From Paraburkholderia acidicola (lineage in GTDB: Bacteria; Pseudomonadota; Gammaproteobacteria; Burkholderiales; Burkholderiaceae), in NCBI RefSeq assembly GCF_002362315.1, contig NZ_MTZV01000003.1:481737-545736 (forward strand): 64,000 nucleotides of DNA, in the 5' to 3' direction. The translations under genes were made by a program, and so were the position numbers. Shown piece after piece: positions 34,572 through 44,173 of this stretch. The notes beneath the pieces are model-generated. The model worked only from the letters and a program-made list of their open reading frames with translations, did no database searches and was not told where the DNA came from. Numbering within the stretch: the stretch's first letter is position 1; each line of letters begins with the position of its first letter.

Positions 34572-36596
34572 CTACGGATGCCGGATATAGTCGACCAACG
34601 CCCGCGTATAAGCATCCGGTTTGCGATCGACAAGACTCACCACAATCGCGGCAACAAAACCCGCCGGCACACCGAACACCCCCGCACTAATCGGCTCGAT
34701 GCCGAACCATTTCGCGCCCGTAAAGCCCGTCAACTGCGTGAAGAACGGATACGTCGACACGATGTAGTACAGGTACACGGCCAGTCCCGCCACCATGCCC
34801 GCCACTGCGCCGAGCCGGGTCGTGCGCTTCCAGAACACGCCGAGCACGAGCACCGGAAACAGGCTCGATGCCGCGAGCGAAAACGCCGCGCCGACGAGAA
34901 ACAGAATATTGCCGGTATTGAGCGACGCGACATACGACGCAAACAACGCCACCCCGAGCAGCAGGATCTTCGAGATCGTCACGCGCCGCTGGCTCGATGC
35001 CGCCGGATCGACCATGTGGTAGTAGACATCGTGCGATAGCGCATTGGCGATTGTGAGCAGCAGGCCATCGGCGGTGGACAGCGCCGCCGCCAGCGCACCC
35101 GCGGCTATCAGCCCGGACATCACGTAAGGCAGCCCGGCGATCTCGGGCGCGGCCAGCACCACCATGTCGGGTTGCATCTGGATCTCGCTCCAGCGCACGA
35201 TGCCGTCGCCGTTGCGGCTCAGATCGGTAATCGAGATCAGATACGGCTCAACCCTGCGCCATTGCGTCACCCACTGCGGCAGATCGGCGAACCGGTGACC
35301 GACGAGGTTCGTCAGAATCTCGAACTTGATCAGCACCGCCAGCACCGGCACGGTCAGATAGAACAACGCGACGAAGAACAGCGTCCAGCCCACCGAACGC
35401 CGCGCGGAAGCCACCGATGTCGTCGTGTTGTAGCGCGTCAGGATGTGCGGCAGGCTCGCGGTGCCGAGCGACAGGCACAGCAACAGCGACAGGAAATTGC
35501 GTTCGTGAATGCGCCGCTCGCTATCGCTCGCCGCAGGAAACGGTTCATGCATCGGCACGGGTGCGGCGGCCCGCGCGAGCATGTCGTCGCGTTGCCGGGT
35601 CCAGACGATCCGCGCGCTGGCTGCATCGGCGGGAAATGCGACAAGCGCGCGTTCGAGTTCGCTGATCTGGCGCAGTGGTCCGTTGTGTCGTCGCTGGTCC
35701 GTGATCTCGTCGGTGAGCCTTTGCCGCTCGTCGACAAACGATTGCGGCAGCGTGTCGAGCCGCTGCTGGATCTGCGCGGCGTTCCGCCTGTAGGTATCGC
35801 GTACCGTCTGCTCCTGCGGCGACGTGCGCACCTCGCGCTCGAGTGTTTCGACGCGCGCCATCAACCGTCCATAGCTGAATTGCGGCACCCAGCCGAGGCC
35901 ATCCTTATGCGCGATCATCGACACCGGAATCAGGATCGCCGCGATCAGGATGATGTATTGCGCAACCTGGGTCCAGGTCACTGCGCGCATACCGCCAAGA
36001 AACGAACACACGAGAATGCCCGCGAGCCCGCAAAAAATCCCCACCGCGAAGTCGACGCCGATGAAGCGCGTCGCAATCAACCCCACGCCCTGAATCTGCG
36101 CGACCAGATAGACGAACGAACAGAGAATCGCGGCCAGCGCCGCGAGACCGCGCACGAGGTTGCTCGAAAAGCGCGTGCCGAGAAAGTCGGCAATCGTATA
36201 GCGTGCGAGCTTGCGTACATACGGCGCAAGCAGGAACGCCACAAGGCAGTAGCCGCCGGTCCAGCCCATCATGTAGGCGAGGCCGTCGTAGCCCGTCGCG
36301 TACAGCGAACCGGCAAGGCCGATAAACGACGCTGCCGACAGCCAGTCCGCCGCGGTCGCCATGCCATTGAAGGCGGACGGCACACGCCGCCCGGCCACGT
36401 AGTACTCGACCAGATCGGAGGTGCGCGACAGCAGTCCGATCACCGCGTACACGGCGATCGGTACGAACAGGAACACGTAGCCGATCCACATGCCCGGTCC
36501 GGTCGACAGCTCGATGCGCCACATCACGAAGATGAAGAACAGGAAGCCGAACGTGTAGATCGTGTAGGAGCGGACGAGCCGGTGCGCGAGCTTCAT
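34572..36596 (-). CDS. Sodium:solute symporter, VC_2705 type (acetate or short-chain acid uptake)
   Basis: A 674-residue SSS-family transporter. Helix motifs VAGRRVPSAFNGMATAADWL, SAASFIGLAGSLYATGYDG, IADFLGTRF, TWTQVAQYIILI and SLGTASLPHILTRY are as in ActP-like proteins. A hydrophilic, coiled-coil-like insert (about 240-330) separates the two halves. An EF-hand-like loop (NGDGIVRWSE, residues 458-471) follows in an extra-membrane loop. It lies 4 bp after the DUF4212 gene, a fixed partner of this subfamily. The acs gene upstream suggests acetate as substrate. Confidence 0.92.
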   Translation of the reverse strand: MKLAHRLVRSYTIYTFGFLFFIFVMWRIELSTGPGMWIGYVFLFVPIAVYAVIGLLSRTSDLVEYYVAGRRVPSAFNGMATAADWLSAASFIGLAGSLYATGYDGLAYMMGWTGGYCLVAFLLAPYVRKLARYTIADFLGTRFSSNLVRGLAALAAILCSFVYLVAQIQGVGLIATRFIGVDFAVGIFCGLAGILVCSFLGGMRAVTWTQVAQYIILIAAILIPVSMIAHKDGLGWVPQFSYGRLMARVETLEREVRTSPQEQTVRDTYRRNAAQIQQRLDTLPQSFVDERQRLTDEITDQRRHNGPLRQISELERALVAFPADAASARIVWTRQRDDMLARAAAPVPMHEPFPAASDSERRIHERNFLSLLLCLSLGTASLPHILTRYNTTTSVASARRSVGWTLFFVALFYLTVPVLAVLIKFEILTNLVGHRFADLPQWVTQWRRVEPYLISITDLSRNGDGIVRWSEIQMQPDMVVLAAPEIAGLPYVMSGLIAAGALAAALSTADGLLLTIANALSHDVYYHMVDPAASSQRRVTISKILLLGVALFASYVASLNTGNILFLVGAAFSLAASSLFPVLVLGVFWKRTTRLGAVAGMVAGLAVYLYYIVSTYPFFTQLTGFTGAKWFGIEPISAGVFGVPAGFVAAIVVSLVDRKPDAYTRALVDYIRHP

Positions 36597-36600
36597 CGGC

Positions 36601-36945
36601 TCAGTTGCCGCGCGCGGTGTTTTCCGCGTCGAGTGCGTTCTGCAAGGTGCGATCGGCGCGCTGCATCAGCACGATGTAGATGGCAATCAGCGCGAGGTAC
36701 GCGAGGATCGCTCCTTGCGCACCGATATAGAACGGCAGACGGAAGCCGGCAAAGCGGACTGCCATGAGACTGCGCGCCACGAGCGGCACGACGAACGACA
36801 CGCTGAGGCCGAGCGTCATCAGTACGGCGATCAGGGCGAGATTGAAGCGCCAGTACCGGCGATGCGCACGCGCCATCGCCACCGACACCGGCGGCGGTTC
36901 GGGCAACGGATTCGACGAAGAAGAGGAAAGGTGCGGCGCGGTCAT
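36601..36945 (-). CDS. DUF4212 small membrane subunit of the symporter
   Basis: A 114-residue protein with two membrane helices (RFNLALIAVLMTLGLSVSFVV and FYIGAQGAILAYLALIAIYI). It is preceded by HRRYWRFN, typical of DUF4212. ATG 36945 is chosen over an upstream TTG. It is coupled to the symporter downstream (4 bp) and is probably needed for its assembly or activity. Confidence 0.9.
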   Translation of the reverse strand: MTAPHLSSSSSNPLPEPPPVSVAMARAHRRYWRFNLALIAVLMTLGLSVSFVVPLVARSLMAVRFAGFRLPFYIGAQGAILAYLALIAIYIVLMQRADRTLQNALDAENTARGN

Positions 36946-37051
36946 GCGCCTGTTTAACAAAAAGCGCTCGTGCAGGCAATCGGGGTTGTCGTTGGTCTCA
37001 TGGCGACGCTGTCGGACATATGCGTTGTGGTGGCCCGTTCGCGGCCACCTT

Positions 37052-37085
37052 TAAAAAAAACGGCGCGTCTTGCGACACGCCGTTG
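37052..37085 (-). terminator. Terminator after acs
   Basis: On the minus strand, ACGGCGTGTCGCAAGACGCGCCGT folds into a hairpin and is followed by a run of eight T. It separates acs from the DUF4212/symporter unit, so that unit probably has its own promoter. Confidence 0.85.
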
Positions 37086-37114
37086 TCTGTCGAATCCTCG
37101 CGAGGTGTCAGCTG

Positions 37115-39097
37115 TCAGCGCACTTCGCCGAGCTGGTCGAGGATGGCCGGGTTTTCCAGCGTCGAGACATCCTGCGTGATCGCCTCACCCTTCGCGAGCG
37201 AGCGCAGCAACCGGCGCATGATCTTGCCCGAACGGGTTTTCGGCAGGTTGTCGCCGAAGCGGATGTCCTTCGGCTTCGCGATCGGGCCGATCTCTTTGGC
37301 GACCCACGCGCGCAGCTCGTTGGCGATCTTCGTGGCTTCCTCGCCGTCCGGGCGCGCCCGCTTGAGCACCACGAACGCACACACGGCTTCGCCCGTCGTA
37401 TCGTCGGGACGACCGACGACCGCCGCTTCCGCGACGATCGGATTGGCCACGAGCGCCGATTCGATCTCCATCGTGCCGAGCCGGTGGCCAGACACGTTGA
37501 GCACATCGTCGATCCGACCCATGATCGTGAAGTAGCCGGTGACCTTGTCGCGCACGCTGCCGTCGCCAGCGAGATACAGCTTGCCGCCCAGTTCTTCCGG
37601 GAAGTAGCTCTTCTTGAAGCGTTCGGGATCGCCCCAGACGGTGCGCAGCATCGCCGGCCACGGTCGCTTGATGACGAGAATGCCGCCCTGCCCGTTCGGC
37701 ACGTCCTGGCCGGTCTCGTCGACGATCGCGGCCATGATGCCCGGCAGCGGCAATGTGCACGAACCCGGCACGAGCGGCGTCGCGCCCGGCAGCGGTGTGA
37801 TCATGTGGCCGCCGGTTTCAGTCTGCCACCAGGTATCGACGATCGGACAACGACCGCCACCGACGTTCTCGTGGTACCACATCCACGCTTCCGGATTGAT
37901 CGGTTCGCCGACCGTGCCGATGATGCGCAGCGAGCTCAGGTCGTAGCTCTTCGGATGCGCCTTCGGGTCCGCTTCGCACGCCTTGATCAGCGAACGGATC
38001 GCCGTCGGCGCGGTATAGAACAGCGAGACCTTGTGCTTCGCGATCATGTCCCAGAAGCGGCCGGCGTTCGGATACGTCGGCACACCTTCGAACACGACCT
38101 GAGTCGCGCCGAGCGTCAGCGGCCCGTATGCGATATAGCTGTGACCCGTGATCCAGCCGATGTCGGCGGTACACCAGAAGACGTCGTCCGGCTTCCAGTC
38201 GAAGGTCCACTTCATGGTCTGCGCGGCCCACAGCAGATAGCCGCCGGTGCTGTGCTGCACACCCTTCGGCTTGCCGGTGGAACCGGACGTATAGAGGATG
38301 AAGAGCGGATGCTCGGCGCTGACCCACTCGGGCGCGCAGCTGTCGGCTTCGTTCGCCACGAGTTCGTGCATCCACAGGTCGCGGCCTTCGTGCCACGCAA
38401 CCTTGCCGCCCGTGCGCTGGTACACGATGACGCTTTGCACCGCCTCGCAGCCGCCCATCGCCAGCGCTTCGTCGGCGATGTTCTTCAGCGGCAGTGCCTT
38501 GCCGCCGCGCATCTGTTCGTCGGACGTGACGAGCGCGACTGCGCCGACATCGACGAGCCGTTCGTTCAGCGACTTCGACGAGAACCCGCCGAACACCACC
38601 GAATGCGTTGCACCGATCCGCGCACAGGCCTGCATCGCGACGATGCCTTCCACCGACATCGGCATATAGATCACGACGCGATCGCCCTTTTTCACGCCGC
38701 GCTTCTTGAGCGCATTGGCGAAGCGGCATACGCGTTGCAGCAGGTCCTGATAGGTGACGCGGGTAACCGTGCCGTCGTCGGCTTCGAAGATCACCGCGAC
38801 GCGCGCACCGTTACCGGCTTCCACGTGACGGTCGAGGCTGTTGTACGACGCGTTCAGGTCGCCGTCCTCGAACCACGTATAGAACGGTGCATTCGATTCA
38901 TCGAGCACCTTCGTGAATGGCTTCTTCCAGCTGAGCGTTTCGCGAGCGAGACGCGCCCAGAAACCTTCGTAATCGCGTTCCGCTTCGGCGGCGAGCGCCC
39001 GGTACGCATCCATGCCGGACACCGTCGCGTGCGCGACGGCAGCGGCCGGCGGCGGAAACACACGGTGTTCCTGAAGAACAGATTCAATCGCAGACAT
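37115..39097 (-). CDS. acs: Acetyl-CoA synthetase
   Basis: A 660-residue AMP-forming synthetase that activates acetate to acetyl-CoA. Motifs: [18 protein letters not shown], the P-loop-like [12 protein letters not shown], the adenylation motif WWQTETGGH, and the C-terminal acetylation-site motif [13 protein letters not shown]. Full length. The start [11 protein letters not shown] at 39097 follows the expected leader. It neighbours a symporter unit in the same direction, giving an acetate uptake and activation locus. The PKTRSGK Lys is probably controlled by acetylation. Confidence 0.97.
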   Translation of the reverse strand: MSAIESVLQEHRVFPPPAAAVAHATVSGMDAYRALAAEAERDYEGFWARLARETLSWKKPFTKVLDESNAPFYTWFEDGDLNASYNSLDRHVEAGNGARVAVIFEADDGTVTRVTYQDLLQRVCRFANALKKRGVKKGDRVVIYMPMSVEGIVAMQACARIGATHSVVFGGFSSKSLNERLVDVGAVALVTSDEQMRGGKALPLKNIADEALAMGGCEAVQSVIVYQRTGGKVAWHEGRDLWMHELVANEADSCAPEWVSAEHPLFILYTSGSTGKPKGVQHSTGGYLLWAAQTMKWTFDWKPDDVFWCTADIGWITGHSYIAYGPLTLGATQVVFEGVPTYPNAGRFWDMIAKHKVSLFYTAPTAIRSLIKACEADPKAHPKSYDLSSLRIIGTVGEPINPEAWMWYHENVGGGRCPIVDTWWQTETGGHMITPLPGATPLVPGSCTLPLPGIMAAIVDETGQDVPNGQGGILVIKRPWPAMLRTVWGDPERFKKSYFPEELGGKLYLAGDGSVRDKVTGYFTIMGRIDDVLNVSGHRLGTMEIESALVANPIVAEAAVVGRPDDTTGEAVCAFVVLKRARPDGEEATKIANELRAWVAKEIGPIAKPKDIRFGDNLPKTRSGKIMRRLLRSLAKGEAITQDVSTLENPAILDQLGEVR

Positions 39098-39720
39098 CGA
39101 CTACCCCTTGGTGAAGATGAAACCGTCAATCTGTGCCGGCGCGCCCGTGAAACCTGTGGCGCGCCGTATCGTCATGGCGCCGCCCTGCTGCGGCGCCTGT
39201 CTCCCAATCGTTGCCCGCGAGGTGCAGCAACGCACCATCCCGCGATGCCCGTCCGTACGATAGACGCTGCAACTTACCGGGCACTTACGCGCGGTTCGGA
39301 CCGCGTTGCGCGCACTGCGCGGATTTCGCCTCTGACATGCGCCGGGCCGCGTGCCCGGCCCGTTCCCGTAAGCTTTTTACAATTGCGTCTGCCATGTTAA
39401 CTGAACTCGCTGCCCGGACTCCAGCTTGAATCGCGCTGCATCGTGCCTTGCGCGCCCAGCTCGTCTCGACGACCGCAACAGCCTCCGCAGGACGTGTCCG
39501 CGCCGCCGCGGCTCGAACCGGTGACGCTGTACAATAATGCGCCCGGTGCGCTTTGCGCGTCCGTTGCGTCGTTTGACGACCGGCCACTGCCTTTATTGGC
39601 AACCGCGTTGGCAACCGCAGCCACCGCGACGGCTGCGACTGCATCAACGGTCGACGCAGCGCGCCCAGCATGATTCGCCGTGGCTTACCGCCACCCTGCT
39701 CTCACTACCGACACCGCCCT
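39098..39720. other. Intergenic region upstream of acs and the TIGR00645 protein
   Basis: About 620 bp, GC-rich, divergent. Toward the plus-strand gene there is a TACAAT -10-like hexamer at 39529-39534. I see no convincing gene; short open frames here look random. Confidence 0.4.
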
Positions 39721-40320
39721 ATGTCCGCTGCACGTCCCCGCCCCTCCGGCCCGAACCGTCGTCCGATGCATCCGTTACCCGCGCTCATCTTCATGAGCCG
39801 CTGGCTTCAGGTCCCGCTCTACCTCGGCCTGATCGTCGCGCAAGGCGTGTATGTCGTACTGTTCCTGAAGGAAGTGTGGCATCTCGTCAGTGCATCGATG
39901 ACGCTCGACGAGACCAACATCATGCTCGTCGTGCTCGGTTTGATCGACGTCGTGATGATCTCGAACCTGCTGATCATGGTGATCATTGGCGGGTATGAAA
40001 CTTTTGTGTCGCGGCTCGGCCTCGAAGGCCATCCCGACGAGCCCGAATGGCTCGACCACGTGAACGCCGGCGTGCTGAAAGTGAAGCTCTCGATGGCGCT
40101 GATCAGCATCTCGTCGATCCATCTGCTGAAGACCTTCATCAACCCGGACCAGCACACGGAGCACGCGATCATGTGGCAGGTGCTGATCCACGTCGCGTTC
40201 TTGATGTCGGCACTGGTGATGGCGTGGATCGATCGTCTCACCACGCATACGCATCCCGAGCATTACCAGGAACTTGCGGCGCGCCATCCGGTGCCTATGT
40301 CGGCACCCGCGCCGGACTAA
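39721..40320 (+). CDS. UPF0114/YqhA-like membrane protein (TIGR00645)
   Basis: A 199-residue protein. The family segments MSRWLQVPLYLGLIVAQGVY, NIMLVVLGLIDVVMISNLLI, IGGYETFVSRLGLEGHPDEP, KLSMALISISSIHLLKTF and IMWQVLIHVAFLMSALVMAW give four helices. ATG 39721 (MSAARPRPSG) gives a slightly extended N-terminus; an internal ATG before HPLPALIF is an alternative. The role is unknown. Confidence 0.9.
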   Translation: MSAARPRPSGPNRRPMHPLPALIFMSRWLQVPLYLGLIVAQGVYVVLFLKEVWHLVSASMTLDETNIMLVVLGLIDVVMISNLLIMVIIGGYETFVSRLGLEGHPDEPEWLDHVNAGVLKVKLSMALISISSIHLLKTFINPDQHTEHAIMWQVLIHVAFLMSALVMAWIDRLTTHTHPEHYQELAARHPVPMSAPAPD

Positions 40321-40387
40321 GTTGAGCTGAGGCAACACCCGTTTCACACATATACCTACAAGATTTCCCTTCCCCACAGAGCCAGCC

Positions 40388-41923
40388 ATGACCGTCATCA
40401 AACAGGAAGATCTGATCCAGAGCATCGCGGATTCGCTGCAGTACATCAGCTACTACCATCCGCTCGACTACATCCAGGCGCTCGGTCGCGCGTACGAACT
40501 CGAAGAGAGCGTCGCCGCCAAAGACGCGATCGCGCAGATCCTGACCAACAGCCGCATGTGCGCGGAAGGTCATCGACCGATCTGCCAGGACACGGGCATC
40601 GTCACGGTGTTCGTGAAGGTCGGCATGGACGTGCGCTGGGCCAGCGCAAGCGGCAGCGCGACGATGGGCGTCACCGACATGATCAACGAAGGCGTGCGCC
40701 GCGGTTATCTGAACCCGGACAACGTCCTGCGTGCATCGATCGTGAGCCCGCCCGAAGGTGGCCGCAAGAACACGAAGGACAACACACCCGCAGTCATCCA
40801 CTACGAGATCGTGCCTGGCGACAAGGTCGACGTGCAGGTTGCGGCAAAGGGCGGCGGCTCGGAGAACAAGTCGAAGTTCGCGATGCTCAATCCTTCGGAT
40901 TCGATCGTCGACTGGGTGCTCAAAACCGTGCCGACGATGGGTGCCGGCTGGTGTCCGCCGGGCATGCTTGGCATCGGCATCGGCGGTACGGCAGAGAAAG
41001 CGATGGTGATGGCGAAGGAATCGCTGATGGACCCGATCGATATCCAGGAGATCATCGCGCGCGGGCCGCAGGACTGGATCGAGGAACTGCGTATCGAACT
41101 GCATGAGAAGGTTAACGCGCTCGGCATCGGCGCGCAGGGACTCGGCGGTCTGGCGACCGTGCTCGACGTAAAAATTCTGGCCGCACCGACGCACGCCGCG
41201 AGCAAGCCGATCGCGATCATCCCGAACTGCGCGGCGACGCGTCACGCGCACTTCACACTCGATGGCAGCGGTGCCGCGAAGCTCGAAGCGCCGCCGCTCG
41301 ATGCATGGCCGAAAGTGCAGTGGCAACCGAATACCGAAACCAGCCAGCGCGTCGACCTGAACACACTGACACCGGCAGAAGTCGCAAGCTGGAAGCCGGG
41401 CCAGACGCTGCTGCTGTCGGGCAAGATGCTCACCGGTCGCGACGCTGCGCACAAGCGCATCGCCGACATGCTCGCGAAGGGCGAGACACTGCCCGTCGAC
41501 TTCACGAATCGCGTGATCTATTACGTTGGACCGGTCGATCCGGTGCGCGATGAAGTGGTCGGTCCGGCGGGTCCGACCACCGCCACGCGGATGGACAAGT
41601 TCACTGAAACGATGCTCGCGCAAACCGGTTTGATTTCGATGATCGGCAAGGCCGAGCGCGGACCGGTCGCCATCGAAGCGATCAAGAAGCACAAGGCTGC
41701 GTATCTGATGGCGGTGGGCGGTGCGGCCTACCTCGTATCGAAAGCGATTCGCGAAGCGAAGGTGCTCGCATTCGAAGACCTCGGCATGGAAGCGATCTAC
41801 GAATTCGATGTGCAGGACATGCCGGTCACAGTCGCCGTCGATTCAACCGGCACTTCCGTACATCAGACGGGCCCGAAAGAATGGCAGGCGAAGATCGGCA
41901 AGATCCCGGTCGCGACCGCATAA
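40388..41923 (+). CDS. fumA: Class I fumarate hydratase ([4Fe-4S])
   Basis: A 511-residue class I fumarase that hydrates fumarate to malate in the TCA cycle and uses an oxygen-sensitive iron-sulfur cluster. The family motifs GHRPICQDTGIV, ISPPEGGR-like (SIVSPPEGGRKN), GGSENKSKF, GIGIGGTAEKAMV and the C-terminal HQTGPKEWQ are present; the conserved Cys of CQDTG is a cluster ligand. Full length, followed by a terminator. A dependence on iron fits the iron genes immediately downstream. Confidence 0.96.
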   Translation: MTVIKQEDLIQSIADSLQYISYYHPLDYIQALGRAYELEESVAAKDAIAQILTNSRMCAEGHRPICQDTGIVTVFVKVGMDVRWASASGSATMGVTDMINEGVRRGYLNPDNVLRASIVSPPEGGRKNTKDNTPAVIHYEIVPGDKVDVQVAAKGGGSENKSKFAMLNPSDSIVDWVLKTVPTMGAGWCPPGMLGIGIGGTAEKAMVMAKESLMDPIDIQEIIARGPQDWIEELRIELHEKVNALGIGAQGLGGLATVLDVKILAAPTHAASKPIAIIPNCAATRHAHFTLDGSGAAKLEAPPLDAWPKVQWQPNTETSQRVDLNTLTPAEVASWKPGQTLLLSGKMLTGRDAAHKRIADMLAKGETLPVDFTNRVIYYVGPVDPVRDEVVGPAGPTTATRMDKFTETMLAQTGLISMIGKAERGPVAIEAIKKHKAAYLMAVGGAAYLVSKAIREAKVLAFEDLGMEAIYEFDVQDMPVTVAVDSTGTSVHQTGPKEWQAKIGKIPVATA

Positions 41924-41954
41924 ATCGCGCGGCTGCTGCAACCGTCGACATGCA

Positions 41955-41983
41955 AAGCCGGGACCCCACGTCCCGGCTTTTTT
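41955..41983 (+). terminator. Terminator after the fumarase gene
   Basis: Hairpin AAGCCGGGAC-CCCAC-GTCCCGGCTT followed by a T run. Confidence 0.9.
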
Positions 41984-42024
41984 GTCGCAAAAAACGCTTG
42001 CGATACGAATTCGAATTGAGAAGC

Positions 42025-42043
42025 CAATTGAGAATCATGTACG
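42025..42043. promoter_or_regulatory. Weak Fur-box-like site upstream of bfr
   Basis: CCAATTGAGAATCATGTAC matches the 19-bp Fur consensus at about 12 positions by eye. It is weaker than the other sites in this window. Confidence 0.3.
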
Positions 42044-42124
42044 AAAGACATCCGTAACCTTGGCTTTTCCAGGTCCTGCGTTTATTGTTCAGGTTTGAAT
42101 AAAAAGCCCCCACAAGGAAAGACC

Positions 42125-42604
42125 ATGAAAGGCGACAAGAAGGTTCTCGAGTACCTGAATGCGCAGCTGAAAAACGAGCTGACCGCAATCAATCAGTACT
42201 TCCTGCACGCACGGATGTATAAGCACTGGGGCCTCGACAAGCTCGGCAAGCACGAGTACGACGAGTCGATCGGCGAGATGAAGCACGCTGATCTGCTGAT
42301 CGAACGCATTTTCATGCTGGATGGTCTGCCGAACCTGCAGGATCTGCACAAGCTGCTGATCGGCGAAGAAACCAAAGAGATCCTTCAGTGCGACCTGAAG
42401 CTCGAACAGATTTCGCAGAAGACCTGCAAGGAAGCGATCGCGTATTGCGAATCAGTACACGACTACATTTCGCGCGAAATCTTCACGACGATTCTCGACG
42501 ACACCGAAGAACACATCGACTGGCTCGAAACGCAGCTCGATCTGATCGACAAGGTTGGCATCCAGAACTATCAACAAACCGGCATGGGTTCGCTAGAATC
42601 GTGA
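42125..42604 (+). CDS. bfr: Bacterioferritin
   Basis: A 159-residue heme-containing iron storage protein that forms 24-mers. The heme ligand Met52 and ferroxidase residues Glu18, Glu51, His54, Glu94 and His130 are in place (numbering as E. coli). The position of the bridging Glu127 is Thr here (DDTEEH), with Glu at 128 and 129. ATG 42125 is preceded by AAGGAAAGACC; an upstream start at 42095 would add ten residues not found in the family. It works with bfd (43713) in iron release. Confidence 0.97.
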   Translation: MKGDKKVLEYLNAQLKNELTAINQYFLHARMYKHWGLDKLGKHEYDESIGEMKHADLLIERIFMLDGLPNLQDLHKLLIGEETKEILQCDLKLEQISQKTCKEAIAYCESVHDYISREIFTTILDDTEEHIDWLETQLDLIDKVGIQNYQQTGMGSLES

Positions 42605-42668
42605 TATTTCGCGGAGCGTGCGCTATCTGCCGCACGCTCGCCGCGCTCACGACTCACTGCCCAGCCCG

Positions 42669-43550
42669 ATGACCTCCACAGAAGCCGCCGTCCTCCCCCC
42701 GCTCGCCGCCACACGCATGCCGGTCGGAATCTTCGATTCCGGCCTGGGCGGCCTGTCGGTGCTGCGCGCGGTGCGCACGCTGTTGCCCGACGAAGCGATC
42801 GTCTACGCCGCTGACTCGCTCTATGCACCCTACGGCGAACGCGACGACGACTTCATCGCGGATCGCACGCTCGCAGTCTGCCAGTGGCTGGTCGCGCAAG
42901 GTGCGAAGGCCCTCGTGATCGCCTGCAACACGGCAACCTCGCAAGCCATTTCGATGGTGCGTGAAAAACTGCCCGTCCCGCTGATCGGCGTCGAACCGGG
43001 TATCAAGCCCGCAGCACTGCAATCGAAGACGCGGGTCGCCGGCGTGCTCGCCACCCAGGTCACGCTGCGCAGCGCGCGTTTCCAGGCGCTGCTTGAACGC
43101 TATGCCGCCGACTGCCGTTTTCTCTGCCAGCCGGGCCATGGGCTCGTGCAGGCGATCGAACGCTGCGACGTTGGATCGGCGGAACTGCGCGCGCTACTGG
43201 ACGGCTATCTGCAACCGATGCTGGACGCCGGGGCGGATACGCTGGTGCTCGGCTGCACCCATTACCCGTTTCTCGACACACTGATCCGCGATATCGTCGG
43301 CGACCGGCTCGAACTGATCGATACGAGCGTCGCTATCGCGCGCCAGCTGGAGCGCATCCTCGACCAGCAGGGCCTGCGCGCGGCGGCGCCCGCTCCGGGC
43401 GAAACGCCCCCCCTGCCGCGCCTTCATTCCACCAGCGACGGTGCCCACCTGCGGCAAATGGCATCGAGCCTGCTGAATCTCGACGTCCCGGTCGAGCAGG
43501 TTCTGATCCCCTCCCGCCGCACCGCCGCGCCCGACTCCCTGCCCGTCTAG
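42669..43550 (+). CDS. murI: Glutamate racemase
   Basis: A 293-residue cofactor-independent racemase that supplies D-glutamate for peptidoglycan. The N-terminus VGIFDSGLGGLSVLRAV, the first catalytic Cys in ACNTATSQA, the conserved GVEPGIKPA, and the second catalytic Cys in LGCTHYPFLD are all present. ATG 42669 fits the family's length. It sits between bfr and bfd, all in the same direction. Confidence 0.96.
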   Translation: MTSTEAAVLPPLAATRMPVGIFDSGLGGLSVLRAVRTLLPDEAIVYAADSLYAPYGERDDDFIADRTLAVCQWLVAQGAKALVIACNTATSQAISMVREKLPVPLIGVEPGIKPAALQSKTRVAGVLATQVTLRSARFQALLERYAADCRFLCQPGHGLVQAIERCDVGSAELRALLDGYLQPMLDAGADTLVLGCTHYPFLDTLIRDIVGDRLELIDTSVAIARQLERILDQQGLRAAAPAPGETPPLPRLHSTSDGAHLRQMASSLLNLDVPVEQVLIPSRRTAAPDSLPV

Positions 43551-43667
43551 CCCCGCAGCGCGGCGCTTACCGCCGGCCCACGTCGCTCCGGGCCGGTCGA
43601 AAACCCCTCCTAACCGACTGGTTTTGTTACAAAAATCCGTAGCGGACGCTTGCCAAATGCACCGAAC

Positions 43668-43690
43668 ATAATTGATAATAATTCGCATTA
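43668..43690. promoter_or_regulatory. Fur-box-like site upstream of bfd
   Basis: ATAATTGATAATAATTCGCATT contains the core TGATAAT and AATT of the Fur consensus and lies 23 bp before the bfd start. Together with the nature of the operon this suggests repression by Fur-Fe(II). Confidence 0.65.
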
Positions 43691-43712
43691 ACGTTCACTA
43701 TCGCGTATCGCC

Positions 43713-43949
43713 ATGATCGTTTGCGTGTGCAAGTCTGTGTCCGACCGGAAAATTCGTGCCTCGATCGCAGAGGGCGTCGACTCGTTCGACGAACTCCAGT
43801 TCGAGCTCGGCGTCGCTACGTGCTGCGGCAAGTGCGAAGAGTCCGTACGCGATGTGATGGCGCAAACCGGTGTCTGCGCGAGCCGCTGCGGTGTCGAGCA
43901 CCATACGCAAGTGGCGACGCTCACGTTTTACGAACGCAAGGCCGCCTGA
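43713..43949 (+). CDS. bfd: Bacterioferritin-associated ferredoxin
   Basis: A 78-residue [2Fe-2S] protein. Ligands C4 and C6 (MIVCVCKSV) and the C-x2-C pair in TCCGKCEE match the BFD domain. It reduces the core iron of Bfr to release Fe(II). It heads an iron-regulated cluster continuing with tonB, exbB and exbD. Further Cys residues (GVCASRCGV) occur near the C-terminus. Confidence 0.95.
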   Translation: MIVCVCKSVSDRKIRASIAEGVDSFDELQFELGVATCCGKCEESVRDVMAQTGVCASRCGVEHHTQVATLTFYERKAA

Positions 43950-44062
43950 CCCGCCATCCCGCGGCCCGGTCGCAAGTAATCTTTTCGTTGTTCCGTTTCA
44001 CCACCGTCAGCAAGCCAGTCGTGCGCCAGCCAGCTACCGTTCTCACCTTCAAGGAGTTCGAG

Positions 44063-44125
44063 ATGGAATTGCTGATCGGTTTCGTGACCACCTTGTGTAT
44101 TTCGCTGCTGATATTCCGAACATGA
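44063..44125 (+). CDS. Candidate 20-residue hydrophobic micropeptide
   Basis: An ATG at 44063 has a strong ribosome binding site (AAGGAG, 7-8 bases upstream) and encodes 20 residues, mostly hydrophobic (MELLIGFVTTLCISLLIFRT), ending in TGA. It stands between bfd and tonB in the same direction and would be a single membrane helix. Translation is unproven; it might also act as a leader for tonB. Confidence 0.4.
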   Translation: MELLIGFVTTLCISLLIFRT

Positions 44126-44173
44126 CGCTGCCTTGCCTGACTCGCTGCATCGACGGCGCTTACTCACGCTAAC

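Noticed and set aside
35172..36767. Long plus-strand open frame opposite the symporter (531 codons)
   Set aside because: Antisense shadow with Arg/His-rich low-complexity translation.
37070..39400. Very long plus-strand open frame opposite acs (776 codons)
   Set aside because: It is a mirror of the high-GC acs coding strand, rich in Arg and His, with no domain. acs is certain.
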